From Parvibacillus sp035426385 (lineage in GTDB: Bacteria > Bacteroidota > Bacteroidia > Chitinophagales > Saprospiraceae): a DNA stretch of 64,000 nucleotides. The DNA lies in NCBI GenBank assembly GCA_035426385.1, contig DAOLZQ010000002.1:43321-107320 (forward strand), read 5' to 3'. Below are positions 17,615 through 26,932 of this stretch, piece after piece. The translations under genes and the position numbers were made by a program. The notes under the pieces are model-generated. The model did no database searches. It was given only the letters and a program-made list of their open reading frames with translations, and had not been told where the DNA came from. Position 1 is the stretch's first letter; every line of letters begins with the position of its first letter.

Positions 17615-18895
17615 ATGGCTGAAGTAATAAATATGCCCCGACTGAGCGATACCATGGAAGAAGGTAATATCGTCGCTTGGTTAAAGAAAGTGGGTGACCC
17701 TGTGAAGCCCGGCGATGTGCTGGCTGAAGTAGAAACAGATAAGGCTACCATGGAGCTTGAAAGCTTCTATGAAGGTAACCTATTATATATTGGAGTACCT
17801 GAGGGACCAATCCAAGTGGGTGCTTTACTTGCTATAATAGGTAAAGTAGGTGAGGATATATCTTCATTGATTACCGGTGATAAAAGTGAAGACAAGCCTG
17901 ATGAGAAAGAAAAAGTGTCTAAGCAGGAGAGTAGCAGTAAGGAGCCGGAGCAGAAAGAAATGGAATCTGATAAGAAAGATACCGTACAACAGGGTTCTGC
18001 GCTAGTTGAAGATAGCTCTACAGATGCCTCAATCGGTCAGACGGATCACCGTCTTAAAGCTAGCCCTTTGGCTAAATCAATTGCGCAAGAAAGTGGCCTA
18101 GATCTATCTTCTGTAAGTGGTAGTGGTGACGGAGGTAGAGTGGTAAAAAAAGATGTCATGCAGGCAATGAAGGCTGCTAAAACTCAAAAGTCTGTTTCTA
18201 CCGCGGCCGTGAATCTTGAAGAAAAAACAGTTCCTCTGACCCAAATCAGAAAAACTATCGCACGCCGTCTTTCTGAAAGTAAATATGGAGCTCCTCACTT
18301 CTATGTCACCACTGAGGTAGATATGGAAAATCTCATGGCAACACGTGAGCAGTTAAATGCCATTGATGACACCAAAATATCTTACAATGACCTGGTGGTT
18401 AAGGCAGTAGCAACAGCACTAAACCGTCATCCGGAGATTAATTCAAGCTGGTCTACAGATGCAATTATATATCATGCGGACATCAATATCGGAGTAGCAG
18501 TAGCTACACCTGAAGGGCTTATGGTACCTGTAATTAAAAATGCAGAAGGAAAAACACTGAGTCAATTAAATAAAGAGATCAAAATACTGGCAGGTAAAGC
18601 AAAGGAAAAGAAATTGTCTCTGGATGAAATGCAGGGTAATACTTTCACCATATCCAATCTAGGAATGTTTGACGTGGAGTCATTCACCGCGATAATAAAC
18701 CCTCCGGATGCCTGTATCTTGGCCGTCAGCAGTATTATATCAAAACCAGTAGTTAAAAATAATTCAGTAGTACCCGGTCATACTATGAAAATTACACTGT
18801 CTTGCGATCACAGATTGATTGATGGGGTCGTAGCAGCTAAATTTCTACAGACATTGAAGCAGATGATGGAAAATCCCATTTTTATGCTCTTATAG
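17615..18895 (+). CDS. pdhC: Dihydrolipoamide acetyltransferase, E2 of pyruvate dehydrogenase
   Basis: 426-residue E2 core of a 2-oxoacid dehydrogenase complex. Order: one lipoyl domain with the lipoylated Lys43 in ETDKATME; a long Lys/Glu/Ser linker (about 90-140); a peripheral subunit-binding domain (KASPLAKSIAQESGLDLSSV); then the acyltransferase domain ending with the catalytic DHRLIDG. The first residues MAEVINMPRLSDTMEEG fit the pyruvate-type E2 of Bacteroidota. E1 and E3 genes are not in the window, so the gene is unlinked here. A TATTTTTA, one base from the -7 consensus, lies upstream. Confidence 0.92.
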   Translation: MAEVINMPRLSDTMEEGNIVAWLKKVGDPVKPGDVLAEVETDKATMELESFYEGNLLYIGVPEGPIQVGALLAIIGKVGEDISSLITGDKSEDKPDEKEKVSKQESSSKEPEQKEMESDKKDTVQQGSALVEDSSTDASIGQTDHRLKASPLAKSIAQESGLDLSSVSGSGDGGRVVKKDVMQAMKAAKTQKSVSTAAVNLEEKTVPLTQIRKTIARRLSESKYGAPHFYVTTEVDMENLMATREQLNAIDDTKISYNDLVVKAVATALNRHPEINSSWSTDAIIYHADINIGVAVATPEGLMVPVIKNAEGKTLSQLNKEIKILAGKAKEKKLSLDEMQGNTFTISNLGMFDVESFTAIINPPDACILAVSSIISKPVVKNNSVVPGHTMKITLSCDHRLIDGVVAAKFLQTLKQMMENPIFMLL

Positions 18896-18912
18896 GTTAG
18901 AAAGGTTTGTAC

Positions 18913-19836
18913 TTAGAGTAAAAAATTGTCTATATTTTTACTAGGTAAGTTCTTGCCAAAGCGCTGGTTAAATCCAAGTGTGCCTTGGTTTCCTCCCGTC
19001 TGAAGATACACGATTTGCGAATTGGGTTGAAAATACCCCTTCTTAATCTGATCATATACAGCGTATATTCCCTTTGAATTATAAATAGGATCAAGCAGTA
19101 GCTGAAATTCCGAATAGAAGTCAATTATAAATTTTATCAATTCATCACTATAAGCACCATATTTCCCAAAATGGAAGCCTTCCCAAATGTCGTTATTGTC
19201 ACTAAGTACTAACCCAAATTCCTTTCGCAAATGGTTTTTAAGGTCCATCTTCAATACATTGACTGCAATCAATTGAATATGAGACGGTAAGCAGTGGGAC
19301 ATGCCGGTAAAGGTTGACCCAGTGCCGCTGGGAACCACAATATGAGTTACTTCGGGTAATTGAGATGTGATCTCAGGTACAATGTCTTCACAACCACGCA
19401 GACCAAATATATTTGAGCCTCCCTCTGGTATATAAAATATCTCAGCCGCTTCTATTCCAAATTTCTCTGGCGAGAGAAGTGGATTAATTTCATTTTTCAG
19501 AAGAATAGCCATACCATTCCTCCTGCAAATAGACAATGAAGGATTTTCCAGGTCAGCATAGGAATTATTTATTAATCCAAAGGTTCGGATACCTGTTAGA
19601 CGACCTAATTGGGAGACTGCCACCAAGTGGTTTGAGAATGCGCCACCACTCGTTATTATTACTTTTAAGCTGCCTTTTAAAAAGTGATAGTAATTGTATT
19701 TAAGTTTTCTGAATTTATTCCCTTCCAGGACCGGGTGAACCAAATCATCCCTTTTTATATGTAATTTGATACCCTTATCAAAAGTACGCAGCAACTCAAG
19801 TGGACTAAAAGGAATGTGCAGAAATGGATCGCTCAA
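18913..19836 (-). CDS. ACC deaminase/D-cysteine desulfhydrase family PLP enzyme
   Basis: 307-residue fold-II pyridoxal-phosphate enzyme. The PLP lysine sits in GNKFRKLKYN, followed by TSGGAFSNHLVAVSQLG; a Gly-rich phosphate loop reads PSGTGSTFTG. The N-terminus KLHIKRDDLVHPVLEGNK is typical of 1-aminocyclopropane-1-carboxylate deaminase/D-cysteine desulfhydrase homologues. Many such genes in Bacteroidota are housekeeping with unproven substrates, so the activity is not certain. It starts 10 bases after the hexosaminidase stop, so the pair is an operon; no functional link is obvious. Confidence 0.85.
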   Translation of the reverse strand: MSDPFLHIPFSPLELLRTFDKGIKLHIKRDDLVHPVLEGNKFRKLKYNYYHFLKGSLKVIITSGGAFSNHLVAVSQLGRLTGIRTFGLINNSYADLENPSLSICRRNGMAILLKNEINPLLSPEKFGIEAAEIFYIPEGGSNIFGLRGCEDIVPEITSQLPEVTHIVVPSGTGSTFTGMSHCLPSHIQLIAVNVLKMDLKNHLRKEFGLVLSDNNDIWEGFHFGKYGAYSDELIKFIIDFYSEFQLLLDPIYNSKGIYAVYDQIKKGYFQPNSQIVYLQTGGNQGTLGFNQRFGKNLPSKNIDNFLL

Positions 19837-19846
19837 GCCGCAGTGA

Positions 19847-21466
19847 TTACTTTAATTCCGTTTTGTAGAACTTTGCATAGTTAATCTTCCAGCTATCCAG
19901 TCGCTCTATCTGATATGACAAGCGGTGGAGGAAATCGGTATAATTCTTACCTGACTTTGAAGACCATTGAACTTCAGCAAGAGCAAACGAACGAGGATAA
20001 GCCATATACTGGAGGTGTTCAGGAGTCAGAATATATTCCGCCCAAAGATTTGCCTGAGTGCCCAAAATATGTTTTTCCATGCCAAGATTAAGCCCCGAAG
20101 GTATCGGTTCATAGTCATACACATCTTTCAATGTAGTCAAGCCACCAATAGCTAACGGTTGAAGAGCATCCTTCATCTGATAATGGTCGAAATAACATTC
20201 GTCATTTGGCGTCATTATTACATCATGACCTTGGTTAGCTGCAGTGAGGCCTCCTTTCTCACCCCGCCATGACATTACTGTTGCATTTGGAGCGAGTCCG
20301 CCCTCCAGGATTTCATCCCATCCAATGATCTTTTTACCTTTAGAATTGACAAATTTTTCTATCCGCTGAATGAACCAACTTTGTAGCTCATTTTCGTCTT
20401 TAAGCTTATTTCTTTTAATTAATTCTTGACAAAAGGCACTCTCTTTCCAGGCCTTTTTCGGCACTTCATCACCACCTATGTGGATATATGGCCCGGGAAA
20501 GAGATCAATCACCTCTGTAAGTACCTTTTCTAGAAAACCAAATGTCTCTTCTGTAGGGCAAAAAATATCGTAGAAGACGCCCCATTTTTGGGTAGTAATT
20601 ATTTTTTTATCACTGCAAGACAACATCGGATATGCAGCCAGAGCAGCAGTGGCATGGCCTGGCATCTCTATCTCAGGTACTATAGTGATATAATTGTCTG
20701 CTGCATAGTCTATAATTTCCTTTATCTCTTTTTGGGTATAGAAATGGCAATATTCTACACCATCATAAACCTCGGGTTTGGCACCTGCACGCCCTACCAG
20801 AGTAGCTTCACGGCAACCACCTACAGAGGTTAATTTAGGAAAGGCTTTGATCTCAATTCGCCAGCCTTGATCATCGGTCAGATGCCAATGAAAATAATTC
20901 ATTTTCTGATACGCTAGCATATCGATATACTTTTTGACTGCCTCGCTTCCGAAAAAGTGGCGTGATTCATCCAGATGCATACCTCTATACGAAAACCGAG
21001 GATAATCATATATTTCACCCATAGGAAGCTGAAGTAGAGTAGAATCAACTGTGAGAAACTCAAGTGGCACCAACTGAATAAGGCTTTGAAAAGCATAGAA
21101 AGCAGAAGCCTCAGAGCTATATAGGATTTCAATTTCGTTATCTTTTATGCTCAAATGATATCCATCATTATGGCTTATTGTATCACTTTTGTTAACATAG
21201 ATTTGTAACGCATTTGAAAGATCGGTCTTTAAATACCTGAGAGTTGTCTTAAAATTACGTGCGGGATCTTTTTCGAAATTATGATCGTAGATGAAGACAG
21301 GGAAAGAATTAGTCTTAGTCCAGTTATCCGATAATTTAATCGCCACGGGTTGTGGAATTATCCCAGGAATTTTGTGTGGAGTTAATATCTCCTGCACGTG
21401 AGCAGGTGGGGTCATTGGGCAGTTAAACCCCATTAATACATATAGAATCAAGAAAAAAGGAACCAT
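19847..21466 (-). CDS. Beta-N-acetylhexosaminidase, GH20
   Basis: 539-residue exported glycosidase that removes terminal GlcNAc or GalNAc from glycans or peptidoglycan fragments. A hydrophobic signal sequence opens the protein (MVPFFLILYVLMGFNC), possibly a lipoprotein signal though the lipobox is not canonical. The GH20b-like alpha/beta domain precedes the barrel; HIGGDEVPK carries the catalytic Asp-Glu pair, and HLTDDQGWRIEIK and WRG-type motifs line the site. ATG 21466 is preferred to TTG 21496. It may serve with NamZ (53.1 kb) in muropeptide recycling, but the two are far apart. Confidence 0.92.
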   Translation of the reverse strand: MVPFFLILYVLMGFNCPMTPPAHVQEILTPHKIPGIIPQPVAIKLSDNWTKTNSFPVFIYDHNFEKDPARNFKTTLRYLKTDLSNALQIYVNKSDTISHNDGYHLSIKDNEIEILYSSEASAFYAFQSLIQLVPLEFLTVDSTLLQLPMGEIYDYPRFSYRGMHLDESRHFFGSEAVKKYIDMLAYQKMNYFHWHLTDDQGWRIEIKAFPKLTSVGGCREATLVGRAGAKPEVYDGVEYCHFYTQKEIKEIIDYAADNYITIVPEIEMPGHATAALAAYPMLSCSDKKIITTQKWGVFYDIFCPTEETFGFLEKVLTEVIDLFPGPYIHIGGDEVPKKAWKESAFCQELIKRNKLKDENELQSWFIQRIEKFVNSKGKKIIGWDEILEGGLAPNATVMSWRGEKGGLTAANQGHDVIMTPNDECYFDHYQMKDALQPLAIGGLTTLKDVYDYEPIPSGLNLGMEKHILGTQANLWAEYILTPEHLQYMAYPRSFALAEVQWSSKSGKNYTDFLHRLSYQIERLDSWKINYAKFYKTELK

Positions 21467-21640
21467 CGGATATTTATCATTTAATATTGGATGCAAATTA
21501 TTTTAATTTTGTCAAATTGTGGTCTTATAATCAATTTTAAGTCAATATTGGGTCATATATCGATACCAGAGCTATCTTATCTTCATTCTTTTAGAGTTGT
21601 ATTTCAATTCAACTTTATCAATTTATAATACTTTCGTAGC

Positions 21641-22690
21641 ATGGCAGAATATTCTTTTGAGCAAGTAAGCAACCAAATTGCTACCCGACAGTTGGCCAAC
21701 GTCTATTTATTACATGGAAATGAACCCTTTTTCATAGATCAATTAACCGATTTATTTATTGACAAGGTTTTACCAGCAGAGTCCCGGGACTTCAATCTAA
21801 ATATATTATATGGTGCAGAAACCAACATCAACTCTGTTTTGGACTGCCTTTCTCAGTTTCCCATGGGTTCAGACTACCAATTGGTTGTTGTAAAAAATGC
21901 ACAGAGCTTGAAGAATATCAATCAGTTGGCGGCGTATGCAGATAATCCGTTTCCCTCGGCAATTCTGGTATTAGCGCATCATGATAAGAATCTAGATGGT
22001 AAGTTAAAACTGACTAAAGCTATTAAAAGCAAGCACGCTGTATATGAATCTAAGACGCTTTGGGAGAATCAATTACCCGGCTGGATAAAACAACAAGTAA
22101 AACTGTCAGGTAAAAGTATAGCTGATTATAACGCCGAATTACTGGCAGAATACCTGGGGAATGATCTTAAGAAGATTTCAAATGAAGTAGAGAAGTTACT
22201 TATTGTAACTCTTAACGACAAGGAAATAACCGGACGCCATATAGAACAATTTATAGGTATAAGCCGAAACTTTAATGTATTTGAACTCAATGCCGCATTC
22301 GCTTTCAAAAATGCGAAGAAAGCTTATATGGTGGCAGACTATTTGGCTGATAATATGAAAGAAGGACAAGTGCCGATGATTGTCTCAGCTGTATTTGGAT
22401 ACTTTCAAAAAATATTTTTATTAAGAGGAATCATTTCCCCGACTGATCAACAGATTATAAGCATTATAAACTCAAGAAGTACCACAGCGCTCAAAGAATA
22501 TCGTGCAGCATTGGCTAATTATTTAGAAAGTGACATAACTTATATATTGGCCTTGCTCAAGACATATGACCAGTATTCGAAAGGAGTAAATGTTACTGCT
22601 ATGACTAATAGAGATCTTTTACTTGAATTGGTTTTTAAGGTTCTACACTCCCGTGAAGCAAACGTATACAAGCAATTAATCAATTATTAA
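21641..22690 (+). CDS. holA: DNA polymerase III delta subunit
   Basis: 349-residue clamp-loader subunit of the DNA polymerase III holoenzyme. The N-terminal NVYLLHGNEPFFIDQLTD is the typical delta P-loop-like start (without a working Walker A), followed by QFPMGSDYQLVVVKNAQ, and a C-terminal helical collar. It is transcribed divergently from the hexosaminidase gene, with the near-consensus -7 TACTTTCG just upstream. The 3' end overlaps the convergent LuxE-family gene by 11 bases. Confidence 0.92.
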   Translation: MAEYSFEQVSNQIATRQLANVYLLHGNEPFFIDQLTDLFIDKVLPAESRDFNLNILYGAETNINSVLDCLSQFPMGSDYQLVVVKNAQSLKNINQLAAYADNPFPSAILVLAHHDKNLDGKLKLTKAIKSKHAVYESKTLWENQLPGWIKQQVKLSGKSIADYNAELLAEYLGNDLKKISNEVEKLLIVTLNDKEITGRHIEQFIGISRNFNVFELNAAFAFKNAKKAYMVADYLADNMKEGQVPMIVSAVFGYFQKIFLLRGIISPTDQQIISIINSRSTTALKEYRAALANYLESDITYILALLKTYDQYSKGVNVTAMTNRDLLLELVFKVLHSREANVYKQLINY

Positions 22691-23711
22691 ACTCTTCATA
22701 CAACAGATTGCAACCCCTGATGTCCGTATTATCTAGACGTCCCGCTATCTCAAATGTGTTATCACCATATGTTATTCCGAGATCATCCGACTCTATAAAG
22801 CAGATAGTATGCAAATTCCCCAGATCTATTAGATTGATACGGCCTGCTTTTCCGGATTTCTGCACAGCAAATGGATCATTAATTTCTTTAGTGATAATTC
22901 GAAGTGAAGCAGAATTCGAAAAACGAGTGCTTCTCTGGGTATAGCATTGGGATATAAGCTCGGTCATGCCATACTCAGAGTAAACCCTGGTCGTCTGGTA
23001 CAACTCCGATAATTCATGGTGTAATTGTATCTTAGTTATCTCAGTACGGCGACCTTTCATTCCCCCTGTTTCTATAATATATAAATTTTCCCATTTACCT
23101 GATGGAACTTGGATTGAGAAATCAAGCAGGGCATAAGGTACACCAAAGAGGAAAGTGTCTTTTCCACTGTTCAAGGCAGCATTTATATTGCTCGATAGGT
23201 CAGAAATATTCTCTACAAAACAAGACCTCTTATCATTACTTAGAGTCATAAAATGGTGTACCATATTCACTAGACTACTGTTCCCGGCATTAATATAATG
23301 TGGCAAAAGTGCTAAAAAGATGCTATCAGAGGGTGATGAAAAGTGCCGCGTAAATATTTGGGTACAAATCTCGTGATACCACTGCACACTTGCTACCAGG
23401 TGCCTGCTTTTAGCCTGCTGACTGGTTCCACTACTTTTAAATATGACTTCAGGAGAAAATGATAATGACTTTAGCGGGTATTGCTTGAAGAATTGGATAG
23501 GAAGACATGGAATATCCTCTAATTTTGTAGGATAAACAAAATTTAATTGCTCTAAATAACGCTTATAAATGTCGTTAGCCTCACTTTGCCATTCGAAAAG
23601 GCTCAGAGCTGCAGTCTCAAAATCAAATGATTTTCCCTTTATTAACTTTTCTACTAAAACCTTTATTTCAGCGGGAAGTTGATTCGTAAGTAAGTGGTAG
23701 TCATCAGGCAT
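22680..23711 (-). CDS. LuxE-family acyl-protein synthetase-like protein
   Basis: 343-residue member of the LuxE/adenylate-forming superfamily. It shows the motif FKSSGTSQQAKSRH (the phosphate-binding loop in the family) and YGMTELISQCY, an adenylate-forming A5-like motif (EYGMTE). LuxE activates fatty acids for luminescence, but Bacteroidota homologues occur without lux genes and probably activate some acyl group. It overlaps the convergent holA end by 11 bases and is divergent from the lipoprotein at 23.8 kb. Substrate unknown. Confidence 0.75.
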   Translation of the reverse strand: MPDDYHLLTNQLPAEIKVLVEKLIKGKSFDFETAALSLFEWQSEANDIYKRYLEQLNFVYPTKLEDIPCLPIQFFKQYPLKSLSFSPEVIFKSSGTSQQAKSRHLVASVQWYHEICTQIFTRHFSSPSDSIFLALLPHYINAGNSSLVNMVHHFMTLSNDKRSCFVENISDLSSNINAALNSGKDTFLFGVPYALLDFSIQVPSGKWENLYIIETGGMKGRRTEITKIQLHHELSELYQTTRVYSEYGMTELISQCYTQRSTRFSNSASLRIITKEINDPFAVQKSGKAGRINLIDLGNLHTICFIESDDLGITYGDNTFEIAGRLDNTDIRGCNLLYEEFNN

Positions 23712-23780
23712 CTGCCATTATTTTTTAATTTTAGCGTTTATAATCTTAAAACTTACGTATTTGTTCGTTCAAATATAATC

Positions 23781-24269
23781 ATGATCAGACGATTAACATA
23801 TATTCTGGGTCTTTACCTTGCTGTAGCTTGCTTTGCTTGCTTGAAGCCTCCGGTATATCCGATTGAACCCATTATTTCAATGCTTAGTATGACGAAGGAT
23901 TCCATTCGTCAAGCATCAATAATCTCTGATGACTCCATTCGGATCACTTTCAACTATACCGATGGTGATGGAGACTTGGGGGATAGCGATAGTTTGAATG
24001 TTTTCCTGACTGATAACAGGACCTCGTCCGTAGGCCAGCAATTTAAAATTCCTTTTTTACCTGAAAATGCCGGCGCAAAGGGAATCTCAGGTGAGATAGC
24101 ACTTACGATAAGGCAAACTTGTTGCATATATTCTAATGGACAACTTCCCTGTACTGCTGGGGTTGACCAACTTAAAGATACGATGTCTTATTCTGTACAG
24201 ATAAAAGACCGTGCAGGACATTATAGTAATTCAATAACTACACCTCCAATTTATATTCTATGCAAATAA
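23781..24269 (+). CDS. Small predicted lipoprotein with DGDGDLGDSD motif
   Basis: 162-residue putative lipoprotein: signal peptide ending LAVACFACLKPP with Cys as the likely lipidation site. The body has a conserved-looking FNYTDGDGDLGDSD, a common acidic motif of Bacteroidota surface lipoproteins that may bind calcium, and ends with a short beta-rich region. ATG 23781 was chosen over upstream in-frame starts because it directly precedes the signal peptide. Its last 10 bases overlap the phosphorylase start. Function unknown. Confidence 0.7.
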   Translation: MIRRLTYILGLYLAVACFACLKPPVYPIEPIISMLSMTKDSIRQASIISDDSIRITFNYTDGDGDLGDSDSLNVFLTDNRTSSVGQQFKIPFLPENAGAKGISGEIALTIRQTCCIYSNGQLPCTAGVDQLKDTMSYSVQIKDRAGHYSNSITTPPIYILCK

Positions 24270-25120
24270 AAGAATCAGAACTTATCATAAAGCCTGATGG
24301 TAGTATTTATCACCTAGGCTTGGTGCCGGAAGACATCCGTGGCACTATCATAACAGTCGGTGACCCTGCCCGCGTCAGCATGATAAGTAAGCATTTTGAT
24401 CAGATATTATATCAAAAGAGTTATCGTGAGTTTGTCACACATTGTGGCCATATTGGAGAAAAATGGTTTACTATAATCGCCACTGGAATCGGTCCGGACA
24501 ATATTGATATCGTACTGAATGAATTGGATGCATTGGTCAATATAGATTTTCAATCCAGAACTATTAAGCATGACTTGACCTCCTTGGATATCATTCGAAT
24601 TGGAACTTCAGGTGCAATATATGATGGCATCGCAACTGATAGTGTGGTTATCTCAGCAGGAGCAGTTGGACTCGATAATCTAATGCATTTCTACCTCAAT
24701 TTCAATAACCGAATTAGTGATGAGTTACTTACTTGGGACATCCCTTGGCCAGTTAAACCATATTTTGAATGGTCTGACAATCAATTACTTAAAAAGTTTG
24801 AAAAACTAGGAACTCCCGGTATCACTCTGACTAATGTAGGATTCTATGGACCTCAGACACGTCGCCTTAGATTAGAGCCCTTCAACTCAGATTTCATTTC
24901 ATTATTACAAAATAAAGAGATTGAAGAGTATCACTTTACCAATATGGAGATGGAGACTTCAGCAATATATGGCTTGGCAAAACTACTTGGGCACAGAGCC
25001 CTATCTATCAATAGTATATTGGCAAATCGCACAGTTGGTACCTTCTCCGCTGATCCAAAGAAAGCAATGGAAAAGCTCATTATTCATAGTTTAGAAATTC
25101 TCTCCTCACCTCAATCCTAA
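24260..25120 (+). CDS. Nucleoside phosphorylase, uridine phosphorylase-like
   Basis: 286-residue PNP/UDP-family enzyme splitting nucleosides with phosphate. Phosphate-binding TVGDPARVSM occurs near residue 32, TGIGPDNIDIVLNEL gives the purine/pyrimidine nucleoside site, and YHFTNMEMETSAIYGLA is the ribose-binding E-M-E region. The overall pattern resembles uridine phosphorylase. ATG 24260 overlaps the upstream lipoprotein stop, so translation may be coupled, and it is followed 11 bases later by the first T9SS-B gene. Confidence 0.85.
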   Translation: MQIKESELIIKPDGSIYHLGLVPEDIRGTIITVGDPARVSMISKHFDQILYQKSYREFVTHCGHIGEKWFTIIATGIGPDNIDIVLNELDALVNIDFQSRTIKHDLTSLDIIRIGTSGAIYDGIATDSVVISAGAVGLDNLMHFYLNFNNRISDELLTWDIPWPVKPYFEWSDNQLLKKFEKLGTPGITLTNVGFYGPQTRRLRLEPFNSDFISLLQNKEIEEYHFTNMEMETSAIYGLAKLLGHRALSINSILANRTVGTFSADPKKAMEKLIIHSLEILSSPQS

Positions 25121-25131
25121 TCTAATCTAAA

Positions 25132-26928
25132 ATGGCTAAGCATATCCTGGTTATTCTCTTTTTCGCTATTATTCCATCATCTATTTTGAAAGCACAGGTC
25201 ATCAATGATGATTGTAGGGGGGCAATTTCTATCCCCAACGTGAAAAAATGGTGCTCTCCTGATGGCGCTTATACCAATGTCAATGCGCTTCCTTCTAATC
25301 TCAGTGCCGCGAGTTGTTTTAGTGGTGCTACCAATGATGTGTGGTTTAAATTTATTGCCAGTGCTACTGATATTACGATTACACTAAAACCCGGATCACT
25401 GAGTAGACCAGAAATGGCCTTGTATGCAGGTGGTTGTTCTACAACACAAGGTGATATTGAGTGCGTGACAAATCTTCAAACCGGGGGTGTATTGGAGCTA
25501 TACCAAGGGGGATTGATTCCAGGGGGTGAGTACTTATTGAGAGTGCAAGGAGAAAATGGATCTACGGGAACCTTCGGACTTTGTTTTGATAATTATTTTC
25601 CACCTCTAAAGCCCGGTAGTGATTGTATTTCTGCTTCTGTACTGTGCGACAAATCTGCTTTTATAGTACAGAGTGTAGAGGGATTTGGAATTGTTCCGGA
25701 TGAATTTAAAGATTCTGATTGTCTTGGAGATGTAGTCTCCGGTGTATCATCTGAATCAAACTCTACATGGTTTCGGTGGCAGTGTGATCAGCCGGGAACT
25801 CTGACTTTCACTTTAACACCTCTTGCGCCAAATGATGATTTGGACTTTGTAGTATATGAAGTAACAGGTGATTTTTTCAGTTGTGACCGAAAGCAACTTC
25901 GATGTGAAGCAGCTTCTTGCTTTGGCCCGACAGGCCTAAGGCCTCAGGCAAGTGACATCTCTGAGCCACCCAACTGTGATCGTGGCCAAGACAATTGGTT
26001 AGCGCCCATCAATATGGAAGCCGGAAAAGTATACCTATTGGGAATAAATAATTTTACAGCAGCTAAGAATGGTTTTAGAATGGAATTCGGTGGCACCGGC
26101 ACCTTTCAGGGACCAAAGCCAGATTTTGACTTGGTACTGGACGAAACTACTTGCCGTGAAGAACAAATACAAATCATTGACAAGACGACTGACCAAACTT
26201 CAAAAATAACTGATGTCTTATGGACATTTGGAACAGATGCTACTCCGCAGTCTTCCACTACCGCCGGCGATAAAACCATTTCTTACCTCAAAAGAGGTGA
26301 AAAGGTAGTCACTCTTACCGTCAAAAACGAAAAAGGATGTATTGTATCACTCACTAAACCTATTGAAGTGCTCTGTTGTGGGCCTAATCACGACATCACA
26401 CTCAGTCCTGGATCTGCTGAGATTCAGATAGGAGACTCTGTATATATAAAAGCTCAGGCTGTCCTCGAGGGGGATGACATCTTCTACCAATGGATACCTT
26501 TTGTAGGAATCGACTGTCAGGGTTGTGATGCGAATACGATACGTCCCTTCAGAGACAGGTGGGTGACAGTGATTGCAACTGATGAATTCAATTGCACAGC
26601 AGAGGACTCAATATTTATCAGGGTATATGTGAATTATCCCATTTTCGTACCAAATGTATTTACTCCGAATCACGATGGCACCAATGATTATTTTACTGTA
26701 TTTGGAAATTTTATTGCAGAAGAGGTATTAGAGTTAAAAGTTTTCAACCGGTGGGGAGCCTGCGTTTTTGAGAATCATAACTTTAAATTGAATGATGAAC
26801 GACTTGGCTGGGATGGTCGATTTAAAAATAAATTCGTTGATCCCGCCACCTTCGCTTGGTATGCCAAGATCAGATTTATAGATGGGGTTGATAAGATTTT
26901 TAAGGGCTCTGTTACTGTCATAAGGTAG
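25132..26928 (+). CDS. T9SS type B surface protein, copy 1 (PPC and PKD domains)
   Basis: 598-residue secreted protein. After the signal peptide (to about residue 21, KAQ) come two Cys-rich PPC-like domains (each with an NDVWFKF or STWFRWQ strand), a PKD-like domain (about 330-415), a short Cys-rich joint, and a C-terminal type B sorting domain beginning IFVPNVFTPNHDGTNDYF with NRWGACVFE and GWDGRFKNK. This tail directs export by T9SS and, in many relatives, anchoring. The next gene is a close paralogue. The ligand is unknown; no catalytic residue pattern is seen. Confidence 0.9.
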   Translation: MAKHILVILFFAIIPSSILKAQVINDDCRGAISIPNVKKWCSPDGAYTNVNALPSNLSAASCFSGATNDVWFKFIASATDITITLKPGSLSRPEMALYAGGCSTTQGDIECVTNLQTGGVLELYQGGLIPGGEYLLRVQGENGSTGTFGLCFDNYFPPLKPGSDCISASVLCDKSAFIVQSVEGFGIVPDEFKDSDCLGDVVSGVSSESNSTWFRWQCDQPGTLTFTLTPLAPNDDLDFVVYEVTGDFFSCDRKQLRCEAASCFGPTGLRPQASDISEPPNCDRGQDNWLAPINMEAGKVYLLGINNFTAAKNGFRMEFGGTGTFQGPKPDFDLVLDETTCREEQIQIIDKTTDQTSKITDVLWTFGTDATPQSSTTAGDKTISYLKRGEKVVTLTVKNEKGCIVSLTKPIEVLCCGPNHDITLSPGSAEIQIGDSVYIKAQAVLEGDDIFYQWIPFVGIDCQGCDANTIRPFRDRWVTVIATDEFNCTAEDSIFIRVYVNYPIFVPNVFTPNHDGTNDYFTVFGNFIAEEVLELKVFNRWGACVFENHNFKLNDERLGWDGRFKNKFVDPATFAWYAKIRFIDGVDKIFKGSVTVIR

Positions 26929-26932
26929 ATAA

